This document shows, piece by piece, positions 9,508 through 20,271 of a stretch of DNA of 64,000 nt. The notes beneath the pieces are model-generated. The model did not search any database. It had not been told where the DNA came from and saw nothing but the letters and a program-made list of their open reading frames with translations. The position numbers were made by a program, and so were the translations under genes. The stretch is from CAZTQN01 sp964615765 (lineage in GTDB: Bacteria > Planctomycetota > Phycisphaerae > Phycisphaerales > UBA1924), in NCBI GenBank assembly GCA_964615765.1, contig CAZTQN010000013.1, positions 1-64,000 of the forward strand, given 5' to 3'. Every line of letters starts with the position of its first letter. The first letter of the stretch is position 1.

Positions 9508-10210
9508 ACAGTGGCGGCTGCTGCATCACCGCGCGGTGTACTGGCCGCGCCAACGCACGCTGCTGGTCGCCGACCTGCACCTGGGCAAGCCGGCCGCGTT
9601 CGGCTCAGCGGGGATCCCGGTCCCCCACTCCTGCCCGCACGATCTGGACCGGCTGTCGGCGGCGGTCGCGTGCTGCACTGACGCGGGCGGGGTTGAGCGC
9701 CTGGTGATCCTCGGTGATCTGCTGCACGCGCGGTCCGGCTGCACGCGCGAGGTGATGGACGCGCTCCGCGCGTGGCGCTCGCGGCATAGTCGGCTGGACG
9801 TGCTGCTGGTCCGCGGGAACCACGACGATCGCGCCGGCGACCCACCGGCGGAACTCGGGTTCCGCATCGCGAACGAGCCGGCGAGCGACCCGGGCGACGG
9901 GCACGTGCGGTTTGCCCACTACCCGCCGAATGACCCGCACGCGGACGCGGACACGCTGACCATGTGCGGGCACCTGCACCCGGCGGTGCGGCTGGATGGG
10001 TCGGTGAGCGCGGCGAGGTGGTCGTGCTTCTGGTGCACGCCGTCGGCGATGATCCTGCCAGCGTTCGGATCATTCACCGGTGACAAGGTCGTGCGGCCGG
10101 TGGAGGGGGATCGGCTGTTCGCTGTCGGGCCGGAGTGTGTCGCGGAAGTGCCGACGGTCGTGCGCGGCCGGGCCGGGCCACGCGGGCAAAGCCGACAACT
10201 GCGCTGCTAG
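9482..10210 (+). CDS. pdeM: Ligase-associated metallophosphoesterase (PdeM-like)
   Basis: The 242-residue calcineurin-like phosphoesterase carries all metal-binding blocks: ADLHLGK (D31, H33), ILGDLLHAR (D79), RGNHDDR (N113, H114), then FAHYPP and MCGHLHPAVRL. Proteins of this family sit at the end of bacterial ligase-exonuclease-helicase clusters and are named ligase-associated DNA damage response endonuclease PdeM. The GTG start at 9482 is chosen because family homology begins immediately after it (VRWGGEQWRLL). It lies inside the last 26 bases of the helicase gene. This is the fourth and last gene of the repair unit, and a leftward gene follows after 12 bases. Confidence 0.9.
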   Translation: MVDVRWGGEQWRLLHHRAVYWPRQRTLLVADLHLGKPAAFGSAGIPVPHSCPHDLDRLSAAVACCTDAGGVERLVILGDLLHARSGCTREVMDALRAWRSRHSRLDVLLVRGNHDDRAGDPPAELGFRIANEPASDPGDGHVRFAHYPPNDPHADADTLTMCGHLHPAVRLDGSVSAARWSCFWCTPSAMILPAFGSFTGDKVVRPVEGDRLFAVGPECVAEVPTVVRGRAGPRGQSRQLRC

Positions 10211-10222
10211 TAAGGAGCGCTG

Positions 10223-11590
10223 CTAGCCGACTTCGCGCGTCTGGAACAGCGCCACCGCCAGCGACAGATACACCCCGATCTGCACCACGGCGTACGCCAT
10301 GATCAGCAGCAGGTGGTTCAATGGAACGTCGGCGTTCTGCGTGACGGCGTCCACCAGCCAGAAGAACTGCACGTTCGGGATGATGCCCCACAGGCCCAGC
10401 GCCAGCGGGCTCACACGCGTCGGCTGCAGGAACAGATAGTCGCCGGCGGCGGGCGTGCGGGCCGGCACGCTCCGGTCATCGGCCCCGACACGCCGGAGCA
10501 AGACCTCCTTGGCGGTCTGGTTCAGGACCATGATGGACGCGGGGCGGGAACGGTCGCTGACCTGCTCGGAGACGTTGACGTCGATGGGCTCGGGAGCGCC
10601 GACGTCGGGCAGGATTTCGCTGAGCCCCCAGCCGCTCGGGTTGGGGCCGTAGTAGGCGATGATGCCCGGGCGGATGGACTTGCGGGGCTCGATCTCGAGC
10701 GTGACTTTGTAGATATCGCCCGGGTTGGTCAAGCCTTCCATGCTGGGCGATTGCGGCACGGCCTGGGCGACGCGGCCGACAAACTCGTTGTCGATGGCCC
10801 TTTTGCCCAGGAAGTAGTTGCTCATCAGCCCGCCGACGAACACGCCGGCGCACACGACCAGGGTCATGACCTGGCCCAACCGGCTGGAGGCGGCGACGGC
10901 GACCGCCGTCAGCACCAGGTGGGCCATCACCACCCCCACGGAGGCGATGAAGATCTGCGGCTTGAAGTCGGTGAGGATCGGCTGGAGCGCCCATTCCTTA
11001 CTGACCAGCAGCACGCCGACCCACGCCACCAGCATCAGCGGGAACAGCAGCATCGTCGCCGTCTGCGTGAACACCCACCCGTAGAAGAAGTTGCCCCAAG
11101 TCGCCACGCCGATCGAGAGCACGATGGCGCCGAGGGAGAAAAGGATGACCGGCATGTCCAGTTCGTCGGCGGCGGTAGACAGGACCTGGTGCCGGATGCC
11201 CATCTGCAGAAACAGCAGCATGGTGACCCCGGCGACGGCGATCGCGGCGGCGACCCCGACGTACTTGCCCAGCACCACGCTGGCCCGGCTGACGGGCTTG
11301 GAGACGACGGTGAGGACGGTCTTGCGTTCGATTTCCTTGCTCAGGACCGCCGTCGCGAGGAAGGCGGCCAGCAGCATCCCGCACACGAACACGGTGGCGA
11401 GCCCGACGTCGAGCAACATCTTGTTGTCGCCGGAGACTTCCGCCGAGTCGGAATAGCCCATGCTGAAAGCCGACGTCCATGTCGTAAACAGGATGGCGAG
11501 CGCGCAGATCCCGATGAGGATGAAGTAGATCGGCTGGCGCACGCTCTCGACGAACGTGTTGCGCGCGATGGTGAGGACGTGCAGCAGCAT
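10223..11590 (-). CDS. ABC-2 type transporter permease
   Basis: The 455-residue membrane protein has about eight hydrophobic segments, including 20-42, 62-83, 112-133, 145-173, 177-196, 213-236, 240-260 and 428-450, with a soluble part near 270-400. It starts MLLHVLTIARNTFVESVRQ, and the loop KEIERKTVLTVVSKPVSRAS followed by VLGKYVGV is typical of ABC-2 permeases such as the NosY/gliding permease group. It has no ATPase partner on its own strand. Its N-terminal region resembles the permease at 18199-20178 (IARN..E.VR and KPV......VLGK), so it may share the ATPase at 16886-18202. The substrate is unknown. Confidence 0.85.
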   Translation of the reverse strand: MLLHVLTIARNTFVESVRQPIYFILIGICALAILFTTWTSAFSMGYSDSAEVSGDNKMLLDVGLATVFVCGMLLAAFLATAVLSKEIERKTVLTVVSKPVSRASVVLGKYVGVAAAIAVAGVTMLLFLQMGIRHQVLSTAADELDMPVILFSLGAIVLSIGVATWGNFFYGWVFTQTATMLLFPLMLVAWVGVLLVSKEWALQPILTDFKPQIFIASVGVVMAHLVLTAVAVAASSRLGQVMTLVVCAGVFVGGLMSNYFLGKRAIDNEFVGRVAQAVPQSPSMEGLTNPGDIYKVTLEIEPRKSIRPGIIAYYGPNPSGWGLSEILPDVGAPEPIDVNVSEQVSDRSRPASIMVLNQTAKEVLLRRVGADDRSVPARTPAAGDYLFLQPTRVSPLALGLWGIIPNVQFFWLVDAVTQNADVPLNHLLLIMAYAVVQIGVYLSLAVALFQTREVG

Positions 11591-12051
11591 GGGGAGGGCG
11601 TGCGGGGAGTCTGGTCAATGGCCGCCGGGCAGGGCGGGGGAGGTCGGGGGGTCGGGGGGGTCGGGGGTCGGCGTGGGAAAAACGCCGAGGGATGCGAACA
11701 TAGCGGGGGATGAATCGTACATCAACGTGCGTCGAGGGCTGCCGGTTCGTGTCCGGACAACTCCGACGTCTCGCCGGGCAGTTCTGCCGGGATCAGGCGA
11801 GCACACTTCGGCGGAAGTTCGGAGGGGCGGGGCATTCGTGAGGGGTCTGTCCTGGTGACACCCGGCTGGACGGTTTGGCGTCGTGTCTGCGCTCCATCGG
11901 GCGGCGCAACGCTTGCGCCGGAGAGAGATCGGGCCCCGGCAGTGGACACCGCGCGGGGGAAGGCACAGAATCCCGCTCGCGCCCCGGTTCCGGGCGCCAG
12001 CGCCGCGCTTGGCTTGATACGCCTGACGATGTCTCCGGAGTCGATGCACCC
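11591..12051. other. Divergent intergenic region with G-rich tract
   Basis: About 460 bases separate the leftward permease from the rightward SPFH operon. At 11636-11667 four runs of five to seven G separated by short spacers (GGGGG, GGGGGG, GGGGGGG, GGGGG) form a clear potential G-quadruplex on the plus strand, 46 bases upstream of the permease start. The rest is featureless. The SPFH frame stays open back to 11875, but that part reads as basic low-complexity sequence. I see no convincing promoter hexamers. Confidence 0.55.
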
Positions 12052-14139
12052 ATGAAGGCCGACTATCTCTCGTTCAAGCGGGCCGTGTCCGTCAGCCTTG
12101 TCGGGCTGACGCTGCAACTGCTCATGGGGCTGGCCCTGCTGATCTATGGGGCCATCTTGCGGGATCAGGTCGGCGTGACGGGCGGGATCTTTATCCTGGC
12201 CCTGGCGCCGGTCTGGCTGGTGCTCGCCATCGTCTTCGACCAGCACCGGCGCGAGCGCATCGAGGCGATGGAGAACCAGGCCCTGGAGGCCTCCGGGGCC
12301 CGCGAGGCCTCGGCGTTTAACTCCGGCGACGACGACTTCCGCGTTCAGCACAAGCGGCTGCAGTGGATGCACCGCGTGCTGGTTCCGCTCAGCACCGTGC
12401 TGCTGGTCGTGCTGCTCGCGGGGCTCGGGGTGTGGCGGTTCACCGTCGGTTCGCCGGCGCTCGAGCCCGACGGGTTCAAGTCCACCGAGCACTTCGGCTG
12501 GCCCATCACGCTGGGCCTGTCGCTCGGGTTCATCGGGTTCGTCTTCGCTCGATACGTCGCGGGGATGGGCAAGCAGGCGGTGTGGGTGAACCTGAAGGCG
12601 GGGGCGGCGGCGGCGGTGGGTGCCGCGGTCGTGGGCGTCCTGATCGCCGTGGCCCAGTTCATCGACTCGATTGGGACCGACGGGGTCATCCGGCTCATGC
12701 ACGTCGGGCTGCCGGTGCTGATGGTGCTGCTGGCGGCGGAGATGCTGCTGAACGTGCTGCTGGGCGTGTACCGCCCGCGCCGGCCGGGGGAAGTGCCGCG
12801 GGCCGCGTTCGAGAGCCGCGTGCTCGGCTTCGTCGCCGCGCCGGACAAGATCGCCGAGTCGATCGGCGGGGCCCTCAACTACCAGTTCGGCGTCGACGTC
12901 TCCTCGTCGTGGTTCTACCGCCTGCTCACCAAGTCGACCGCGCCGCTGCTGATCGCGGGCGTCGCGGTGCTGTGGCTGATGACCTGCCTCGCGATCGTGC
13001 AGCCGGACGAGCAGGGGATGCGCGTGCGGTTCGGGCGCCAGGTGTCCGCCGAGCCGCTGCCCTCGGGCCCGTACCTCAAACTGCCCTGGCCGCTGGAACG
13101 GATCGAGACCTTCCGCGCGACCGCGGCCCGCCGCATCAACCTGGGCGTCGAGCCGCCGAAGGTCGCGGGCAAGGCCATCTTGTGGACGAACGATCACGGC
13201 GTGGATGAGCGGTACATGCTCGTCCGCCCGGACACGCGCCTGGAAACGCAGGTCGCCCCGCCCCGCACCGCCCGGTCCGGCGAGAGCACGCCCGAGACCG
13301 ACGCGGCGGTCAGCAACCTCTCGCTGGTATCAGCCGAGATCCCGCTGATCTACTCCGTGCGCGACTGGGTGAAGTTCACCAACTTCGCCGACGAGAGCGG
13401 GCGCGAGGCGCTCATCACGGCGGTCTCGCAGCGCATTGCCCTGCGGACGATCGGACAGCGGACGCTGGAAGAAGTCCTCGGGCCCGAACGGCGCGCGATC
13501 TCCGAACAGCTCCAGACCCAGATCCAGCAGGAACTGGACCGGGTGGAATCGGGCGTGGAGGTGCTGTTCGTCGGTGTCGAGGGCGTGCACCCGCCGCGCA
13601 AGACCGCCGAGAGCTTCGAGGCGATCGTCCAGAGCACGCACCAGCGGGACGCGAACGTCGCCGACGCGCAGCGGGACGCCAACAGCCAGCTCATCACCGT
13701 CGCCGGCTCGGTCGAGAAGGCGCGGACGATCGTCGAGGCGATCAGCACGCTGGAGCGGCACAACGCCAACCTGCCGCGTGCGGGCGATCGTGAGGCCCAC
13801 ACCAAGACGCGCCTGGAGCTTGAGCGGGCCATCGCGGACCTGATCGAGCGTGCCGGCGGGAGTGCGGCGTCCGCGCTGCGGGCCGCCGAGGCCGAGCGAT
13901 GGACCAAGCACATGACCGCCCGGGCCCGGGCCGAGGCCCAGGTCGGGCGGGTCGCCGCGTATCGCGCCTGCCCGGAGGCGTACCTCGCCGACGTGTACTT
14001 CACGACGCTGCAGGAAGTCATGCAGAACGCCCGCGTCTACGTCGTCGCCGACGACGGTCGCCCGATCGAGATCCGGACCAACCTGGAAGATCCGGAGAAC
14101 CTCGGCAGCATCTTCATCAAGCCGCCCGGGGAGCAATGA
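12052..14139 (+). CDS. Polytopic membrane protein with C-terminal SPFH/Band-7 (HflK-like) domain
   Basis: The protein has 695 residues. Seven hydrophobic segments lie at about 11-36, 41-62, 108-128, 148-168, 182-204, 211-238 and 297-316. The last runs straight into an SPFH domain that starts IVQPDEQGMRVRFGR and continues through LKLPWPLERIETF, SAEIPLIYSVRDWVKF and EVLFVGVEGVHPP. A helical tail follows. Ordinary HflK has a single membrane segment, so the N-terminal polytopic part is unusual. The start at ATG 12052 is where the hydrophobic N-terminus begins. It is the first of three consecutive SPFH genes, so it probably forms part of a mixed SPFH ring assembly in the inner membrane. Confidence 0.88.
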   Translation: MKADYLSFKRAVSVSLVGLTLQLLMGLALLIYGAILRDQVGVTGGIFILALAPVWLVLAIVFDQHRRERIEAMENQALEASGAREASAFNSGDDDFRVQHKRLQWMHRVLVPLSTVLLVVLLAGLGVWRFTVGSPALEPDGFKSTEHFGWPITLGLSLGFIGFVFARYVAGMGKQAVWVNLKAGAAAAVGAAVVGVLIAVAQFIDSIGTDGVIRLMHVGLPVLMVLLAAEMLLNVLLGVYRPRRPGEVPRAAFESRVLGFVAAPDKIAESIGGALNYQFGVDVSSSWFYRLLTKSTAPLLIAGVAVLWLMTCLAIVQPDEQGMRVRFGRQVSAEPLPSGPYLKLPWPLERIETFRATAARRINLGVEPPKVAGKAILWTNDHGVDERYMLVRPDTRLETQVAPPRTARSGESTPETDAAVSNLSLVSAEIPLIYSVRDWVKFTNFADESGREALITAVSQRIALRTIGQRTLEEVLGPERRAISEQLQTQIQQELDRVESGVEVLFVGVEGVHPPRKTAESFEAIVQSTHQRDANVADAQRDANSQLITVAGSVEKARTIVEAISTLERHNANLPRAGDREAHTKTRLELERAIADLIERAGGSAASALRAAEAERWTKHMTARARAEAQVGRVAAYRACPEAYLADVYFTTLQEVMQNARVYVVADDGRPIEIRTNLEDPENLGSIFIKPPGEQ

Positions 14140-14244
14140 CCCCGGTTTGATCGAACGTGATCGAACCCGATCGCCCGTATCTTCCGCCGAATCGAACGAA
14201 CCCGACTCGCCAGACCCGAACCCAAAATCGCACGGAGCTCACCC

Positions 14245-15333
14245 GTGAGTGTGCAGAGAATCCTGATCATCGTCGTCGTCGCCGCGGTCTTTCTGTCGTT
14301 CATGATGACGTACACCGTCCGCTTCAACGAGCGGGCCGTCGTCACGACGCTGGGCAAGGCCGGGGAAGGGTCGGTCATTACCGAGCCGGGCCTGCGCTTC
14401 AAGCTGCCCCCGCCGCTGCAGGAGGTCGTGAAGTACGACAAGCGGCTGCGGTACATCCAATCTGACCAGGAAGCCCAGCAAACGGCCAACCGGGCCCAGG
14501 TGATCGTCACGTCGTTCCTGACGTGGCGGGTGGACGACCCGCTGAAGTTCTTCCGCCGCTTCGGCGGGGCTGGCGACAGCGAGCGCGAGCACTACCAGGA
14601 AGCCGAGAAGATCCTGCGGAGCAAGCTGCGGAGCGCCTCGAGCGCCGTCAGCCAGTACACGCTGCAGGAACTGATCTCCGACGGGGCGGCGTCGAGCAAG
14701 CTGCCGCAGGTCGAGTCCGACATGCTGGCCCGCCTGAGCGCGACGGACGCGGCGGACGGGGCCCTGTCCGAGTACGGCATCACGCCGGTGGCGGTGGGCA
14801 TCTCGGGCCTGGCCCTGCCGCAGCAGACGACCGAGAAGGTCTTCGAGAGCATGAAGGCCGCCCGCCTGAAGATCGCCAACGACACCGTCAGCCAGGGCAC
14901 GTCGCTGGCGAGCACGATCAAGTCCGGGGCCGAGGCCGACGCCAAGAAGATCACCGCGTTCGTCGAGCAGCTCGCGGCCCGCATCCGCAATCAGGGCGAT
15001 ATCGAGGCGGCGAAGTACCTCGAGCAGCTCCGCGATGACCCGCAGCTTGCGATCTTCCTGGAGAACATGAACTTCCTGCGCACGGCGTTCGGGCAGCAGA
15101 CCACGCTGGTCCTGCCGACGAGCATGCCGGGGCTGGAACTGCTGCGTCCGGACGCTTCGAAGAACTTCCGCGCGGGGCAGATCCCCGGTCCGAACCTGGC
15201 GCCGCTCACGGCCCCGGGCGGCACGCGGAGCGCGGCCCCCGCCGGCGCCGCCTCGCCCGCCGGCGAAGGCGCCGCTGAACCCGTCGGCAACCCCGAAGGC
15301 CCCGCCCAGTCTCGCACGGAGAGCCGCCGATGA
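14245..15333 (+). CDS. hflC: SPFH/Band-7 protein, HflC-like
   Basis: The product has 362 residues: one N-terminal membrane segment (about 5-23) followed at once by the SPFH domain (VRFNERAVVTTLGKAG, PGLRFKLPPPLQEVVKYDKRL, FLTWRVDDPLKFF). A helical region (AARLKIANDTVSQG, EADAKKITAFVEQLAARI) and a Pro/Ala-rich tail follow. The layout and length fit HflC, which pairs with HflK around the FtsH protease. No FtsH gene is present in this window. The start is GTG 14245. The stop overlaps the next gene (ATGA at 15330-15333), so the two are translationally coupled as hflC-hflK pairs often are, although here the order is reversed. Confidence 0.85.
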   Translation: MSVQRILIIVVVAAVFLSFMMTYTVRFNERAVVTTLGKAGEGSVITEPGLRFKLPPPLQEVVKYDKRLRYIQSDQEAQQTANRAQVIVTSFLTWRVDDPLKFFRRFGGAGDSEREHYQEAEKILRSKLRSASSAVSQYTLQELISDGAASSKLPQVESDMLARLSATDAADGALSEYGITPVAVGISGLALPQQTTEKVFESMKAARLKIANDTVSQGTSLASTIKSGAEADAKKITAFVEQLAARIRNQGDIEAAKYLEQLRDDPQLAIFLENMNFLRTAFGQQTTLVLPTSMPGLELLRPDASKNFRAGQIPGPNLAPLTAPGGTRSAAPAGAASPAGEGAAEPVGNPEGPAQSRTESRR

Positions 15334-16817
15334 GCGTTGAACCCACTGGCACGCCCTCGCCGCTGCCCGGACCGGGAGAAGCCGGGAGCCGGGTCGGTCG
15401 CCCGCGTCGGCAGAGCGCGTCGGTCACGCTGCGCGCCGGCGCCGGGGCCGAGCCGAACATCCAGGACATGATGGACCCGGCGTCGCGCAGCCTCGCCGAC
15501 GCCCTCAAGATCACCTACCGCCTGCTGCTGGTCGCGATGGTCGCCATCGCCGGGGTCTACCTGCTCAGCGGGTTCCAGAAGATCAACGAGCAGGAACGGG
15601 GCGTGCGCACGATTTTCGGGCGCGTCACCGGCTCCGACCTCGCGCCGGGCTTCACGCCCTCGTTCCCCGAGCCCTTCGGCGAACTGATCCGCGTGCCCAC
15701 GGGCGAGGTGAGCGTCGAACTCCGCCGCGAGTTCTTCCCCCGCCTGACGGAGACGGAAGAGAAAAACCTCGCAGAGAAGGGCGCCTCGGGCGTGCAGGGC
15801 GGGACCAACTCGCTCGACCCGGACGCGGAAGGCTCCTTGATCACGGCGGACGGGAACCTGGTGCACGCGCGCGTCGTCGTGACTTACCGCCGCACCAGCC
15901 CGAGCAAAACGCTGATGAACATCGCCGGCGATCCCAACGCCAAGCCGGAGGAGAGCGTCGAGCGCAAGATCGTCGCGGCGGCCGCCCGGCGCGCGATGGT
16001 GCACGCGACGGCTCGCCTGACCGTCGACGAGTTCCTCAGCAACCAGCGCGACGCGGCCCGCTCGGGCGGGGATGTTCGCCCGCTGGAATCGCTGGCGCGC
16101 GAGATGGCCCAGGCGACGCTCGACTCGATGGACACCGGGATCGAGATCCAGCAGTTCCTGCTGAACTTCCGCATGCCCCCGCGGTTCCTCAACGCGGACT
16201 TCAACGCCGTGCTCTCCGCACAGTCCGACGCCGCCAAGGCGATCGCCGAAGCGGAGTTGGCGGCGAAGCAGACGCTCAACGCGGCGGCCGGCGAGGCGGC
16301 CCCGGTGCTGCTCTCGCAGATCGACCAGTACGAGCGCGAGCTGGGCCAGAACCAGCCCGAGCAGGCCGCCCAGACGCTCGACCGCCTGCACAAGCTCATG
16401 ATGCGCGAGCCCGTCGAGATCGACGGGAAGACGGTGACGGCGAACACGTTCGGGACGGTGTCGACGACGATCGCGGCGGCCAACCGGCACCGCACGGAAG
16501 TCGTCAGCCGCGCCCAGGCCGACGCCGCCCTGTTCACGGCCAAGCGGGCCGCGTACACGTCGAACGCGTCGGTGATGGTCAACACGGAGTGGACGGGCGC
16601 GCTGCAGACGTTCCTGCAGCGGCCGTCGGTGCAGACGATGCTGCTCCCGGCGAGCACGGAGCGCGTGGTCATGATGCTCAACCGCGACCCGGCCATCAAG
16701 CGCCGCCAGGAGACCGACCGCATGCAGCGCGAGGCTCTGGAAGCCCAGAAGAAGCGCGACGCCGACCGGCGTCGCGAACAGTTCGAACGCCAGTTCGACG
16801 GCACCGGGCGCGACTGA
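15330..16817 (+). CDS. hflK: SPFH/Band-7 protein, HflK-like
   Basis: The protein has 495 residues: a Pro/Gly-rich cytoplasmic N-terminus, a membrane segment at about 62-81, then the SPFH domain beginning FQKINEQERGVRTIFGRV and continuing LAPGFTPSFPEPFGEL and TADGNLVHARVVVTYRR. A long helical stretch (about 280-330, rich in Ala/Glu/Lys) and a charged C-terminal tail follow. The start-of-domain signature with an N-terminal disordered region fits HflK. An inserted acidic loop near 130-165 is longer than in typical HflK. It is the third SPFH gene in a row, between hflC and an ABC transporter ATPase. Confidence 0.83.
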   Translation: MSVEPTGTPSPLPGPGEAGSRVGRPRRQSASVTLRAGAGAEPNIQDMMDPASRSLADALKITYRLLLVAMVAIAGVYLLSGFQKINEQERGVRTIFGRVTGSDLAPGFTPSFPEPFGELIRVPTGEVSVELRREFFPRLTETEEKNLAEKGASGVQGGTNSLDPDAEGSLITADGNLVHARVVVTYRRTSPSKTLMNIAGDPNAKPEESVERKIVAAAARRAMVHATARLTVDEFLSNQRDAARSGGDVRPLESLAREMAQATLDSMDTGIEIQQFLLNFRMPPRFLNADFNAVLSAQSDAAKAIAEAELAAKQTLNAAAGEAAPVLLSQIDQYERELGQNQPEQAAQTLDRLHKLMMREPVEIDGKTVTANTFGTVSTTIAAANRHRTEVVSRAQADAALFTAKRAAYTSNASVMVNTEWTGALQTFLQRPSVQTMLLPASTERVVMMLNRDPAIKRRQETDRMQREALEAQKKRDADRRREQFERQFDGTGRD

Positions 16818-16885
16818 CCTCCCCACCTACCCCAACCTCCCCCACCCGCCGGGAACCCAAGCCCCCACTCCTCACGGATCACCGC

Positions 16886-18198
<1,313 letters not shown>

Positions 18199-18202
<4 letters not shown>

Positions 18203-20178
18203 CTCTTCGCCAGCGTCTCGCCGCCGCCGACCGGCTTCAGAAGTCGCGATGGTTCAAGATCATCGCGTCGGCGGTGGTGGTCGTGCTTGGGATCGGCGTG
18301 CTGGTGACCTATGGCGTCGCCCGCGCGCGAGACGCCGGGCCCGCCGTGCAGGTCGATGAAGCCGTCGCCCCCAAGGCCCCGTCGATCGACCAGGCCAAGA
18401 CCCCCGAGGAGCGTCAGCTCGCCGAACAGATCGCCGCCCGGCGTACATCCGCCGAGAACACGGCCCGGATGCTCAACGACGTGCTGGCGGCCCGGTCGGA
18501 CCCGACGGCGGTCGGCGTCGGGGTCGCGGTCGCCGCCGGGCTCGCGCTGAGCGTGATCTGGATCGGGCTAGGGCTCACGGGCCTGCTGGTGCTGGGCGGA
18601 ATCGGGCTTATCGCCGCGCCGCTCAGGCTCGCGGGCGACGCGATGGGCGTGCCAAGGCTGCACGCGCTGGGCTCGTTCCTCGGCGCGATCGGGATTCTCG
18701 GGTTTGCCTTCGTCGTGCTGGTGGAACTGCTGCGGGTGCTGCTCTCAAGCTCCAACCCGGTGACGGCGATCGCCCGCAACGTCGTCAACGAAGCCGTGCG
18801 CCTCAAGGTGTCGCTGGTCTTCATCGTGCTGCTGCTGTTCACGCTAGCAGCCCTGCCCGGGCTGCTGGACGAGGCCAACCCGCTGCGGTACCGCGTGCAG
18901 TCGTTCCTGCAATACGGCACCAGCGGGTCGTTCGCGCTGATCGCGATCCTGTGCCTGTTCCTCGCCGTCGGCACCGTCGCCTTCGAACAGCGCGACCGCG
19001 TCATCTGGCAGACCATGACCAAGCCCGTCCGCCCGTGGCAGTATGTCCTGGGCAAGTGGCTCGGGGTCAGCGGCGTGGGCGCGGTGCTGCTGACGGTGTC
19101 GTGCTCGGGCATCTTCCTGTTCACGGAGTACCTGCGGGAGCAGCCCGCCATCGGCGAGGTCCGCCCGTTTGAGGCCCGCGACGGCGTGATCGCGCCGGAC
19201 CGCTTCGTGCTCGAGACGCAGGTGCTCTCGGCCCGAAACTCCGTGAAGCCGATCGTGCCGGAGTTCACGCCCGAGAGCCTCAAGCAGGCCGTGGACACGC
19301 GCGTGCAGCGCCTGGGCCTGGCCGACCCGAACTTCCGCGACACGCCCGCCGAGCGCGACCGCATCACCAACGAAATCCGCGGCGAGGCCCGCGCGCAGTT
19401 CTTCACCATCGAGGCCAACGACCGGCGCACCATGCGCTTCGAGGGCCTCACGCCCGCCAAGGAACTCGGCCGCCCGGTGACGCTCCGCTACAAAGTCTCG
19501 GCCGGCTCCGACGACCCGCGGCACACGCACCGCCTGACGTTCTACCTCCCCAACCTCGGCCCGCGCGTCGAGGAAGTCCCCCTCGGGCAGGCCCTCTCGA
19601 TCGACATCGGCGCCGACGCGATCTCTTCCGAGGGCGTGCTCGAAGTCGAGGTCATCAACGCCGACATCATCAGCGGCCGCTCGTCCGATCAGACCATGTC
19701 CTTCTCCGCCGAGGACGGGCTGGAGGTGTTCTACACCGTCGGCTCGTACCGCGGGAACTTCCTGCGGGCGGTGCTGATCCTGTGGCTGAAGATCGCGCTG
19801 CTCTCGATGATCGGGATCACCGCGGCGACCTTCCTCTCCTTCCCGGTCGCCAGCCTGGTCTCCTTCGGCGCGTTCTTCGTCGCCGAGTCGGCCGGGTTCC
19901 TCATCGGCTCCTTGGAATACTGGGACTACCGCACCAAGGAAGGCGGGATCGACCCCTTCCGCCTGGTGGTGTGGGGGGTCGCCAAGCCGGTCGCCGAACT
20001 GTTCCGCGGGTACTCCTCCGTCGACCCGACGCTGGCGCTGGTCGACGGGCGTCTGCTCGCGTTCCGGCAGATGGCCATCGCCATCGCCGCCCTCGGGCTG
20101 ATGATGTCGCTGCTGTACGTCGCCGCGGTGGCGATCTTCCGGCGGCGTGAACTGGCGATCTACTCCGGCCAGACCTGA
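18199..20178 (+). CDS. ABC-2 type transporter permease with large periplasmic domain
   Basis: The 659-residue membrane protein has hydrophobic segments near 20-40, 100-130, 150-180, 205-220 and 240-265, then a soluble region of about 250 residues (roughly 300-500), then four C-terminal hydrophobic segments. The motif TMTKPVRPWQYVLGKWLGV corresponds to the VVSKPVSRASVVLGKYVGV loop of the permease at 10223-11590, which supports common ancestry. GTG at 18199 overlaps the ATPase stop. The ATPase and this protein should form an exporter or an ABC-type mechanotransmission unit. The substrate cannot be read from the sequence. Confidence 0.85.
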
Positions 20179-20271
20179 CCTGACCCAGCCGCGTTCTTGC
20201 CCCGCCGACTGAGCCGTCCCACCGACCCAACCTGACCGACCCAACCGCCCCACCCGCACGTAGATCTCCCA

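Noticed and set aside
3915..10210. A Ku/LigD-type non-homologous end-joining operon
   Set aside because: The ligase has no polymerase or phosphoesterase domain and there is no Ku gene. It fits the separate ligase-associated cluster.
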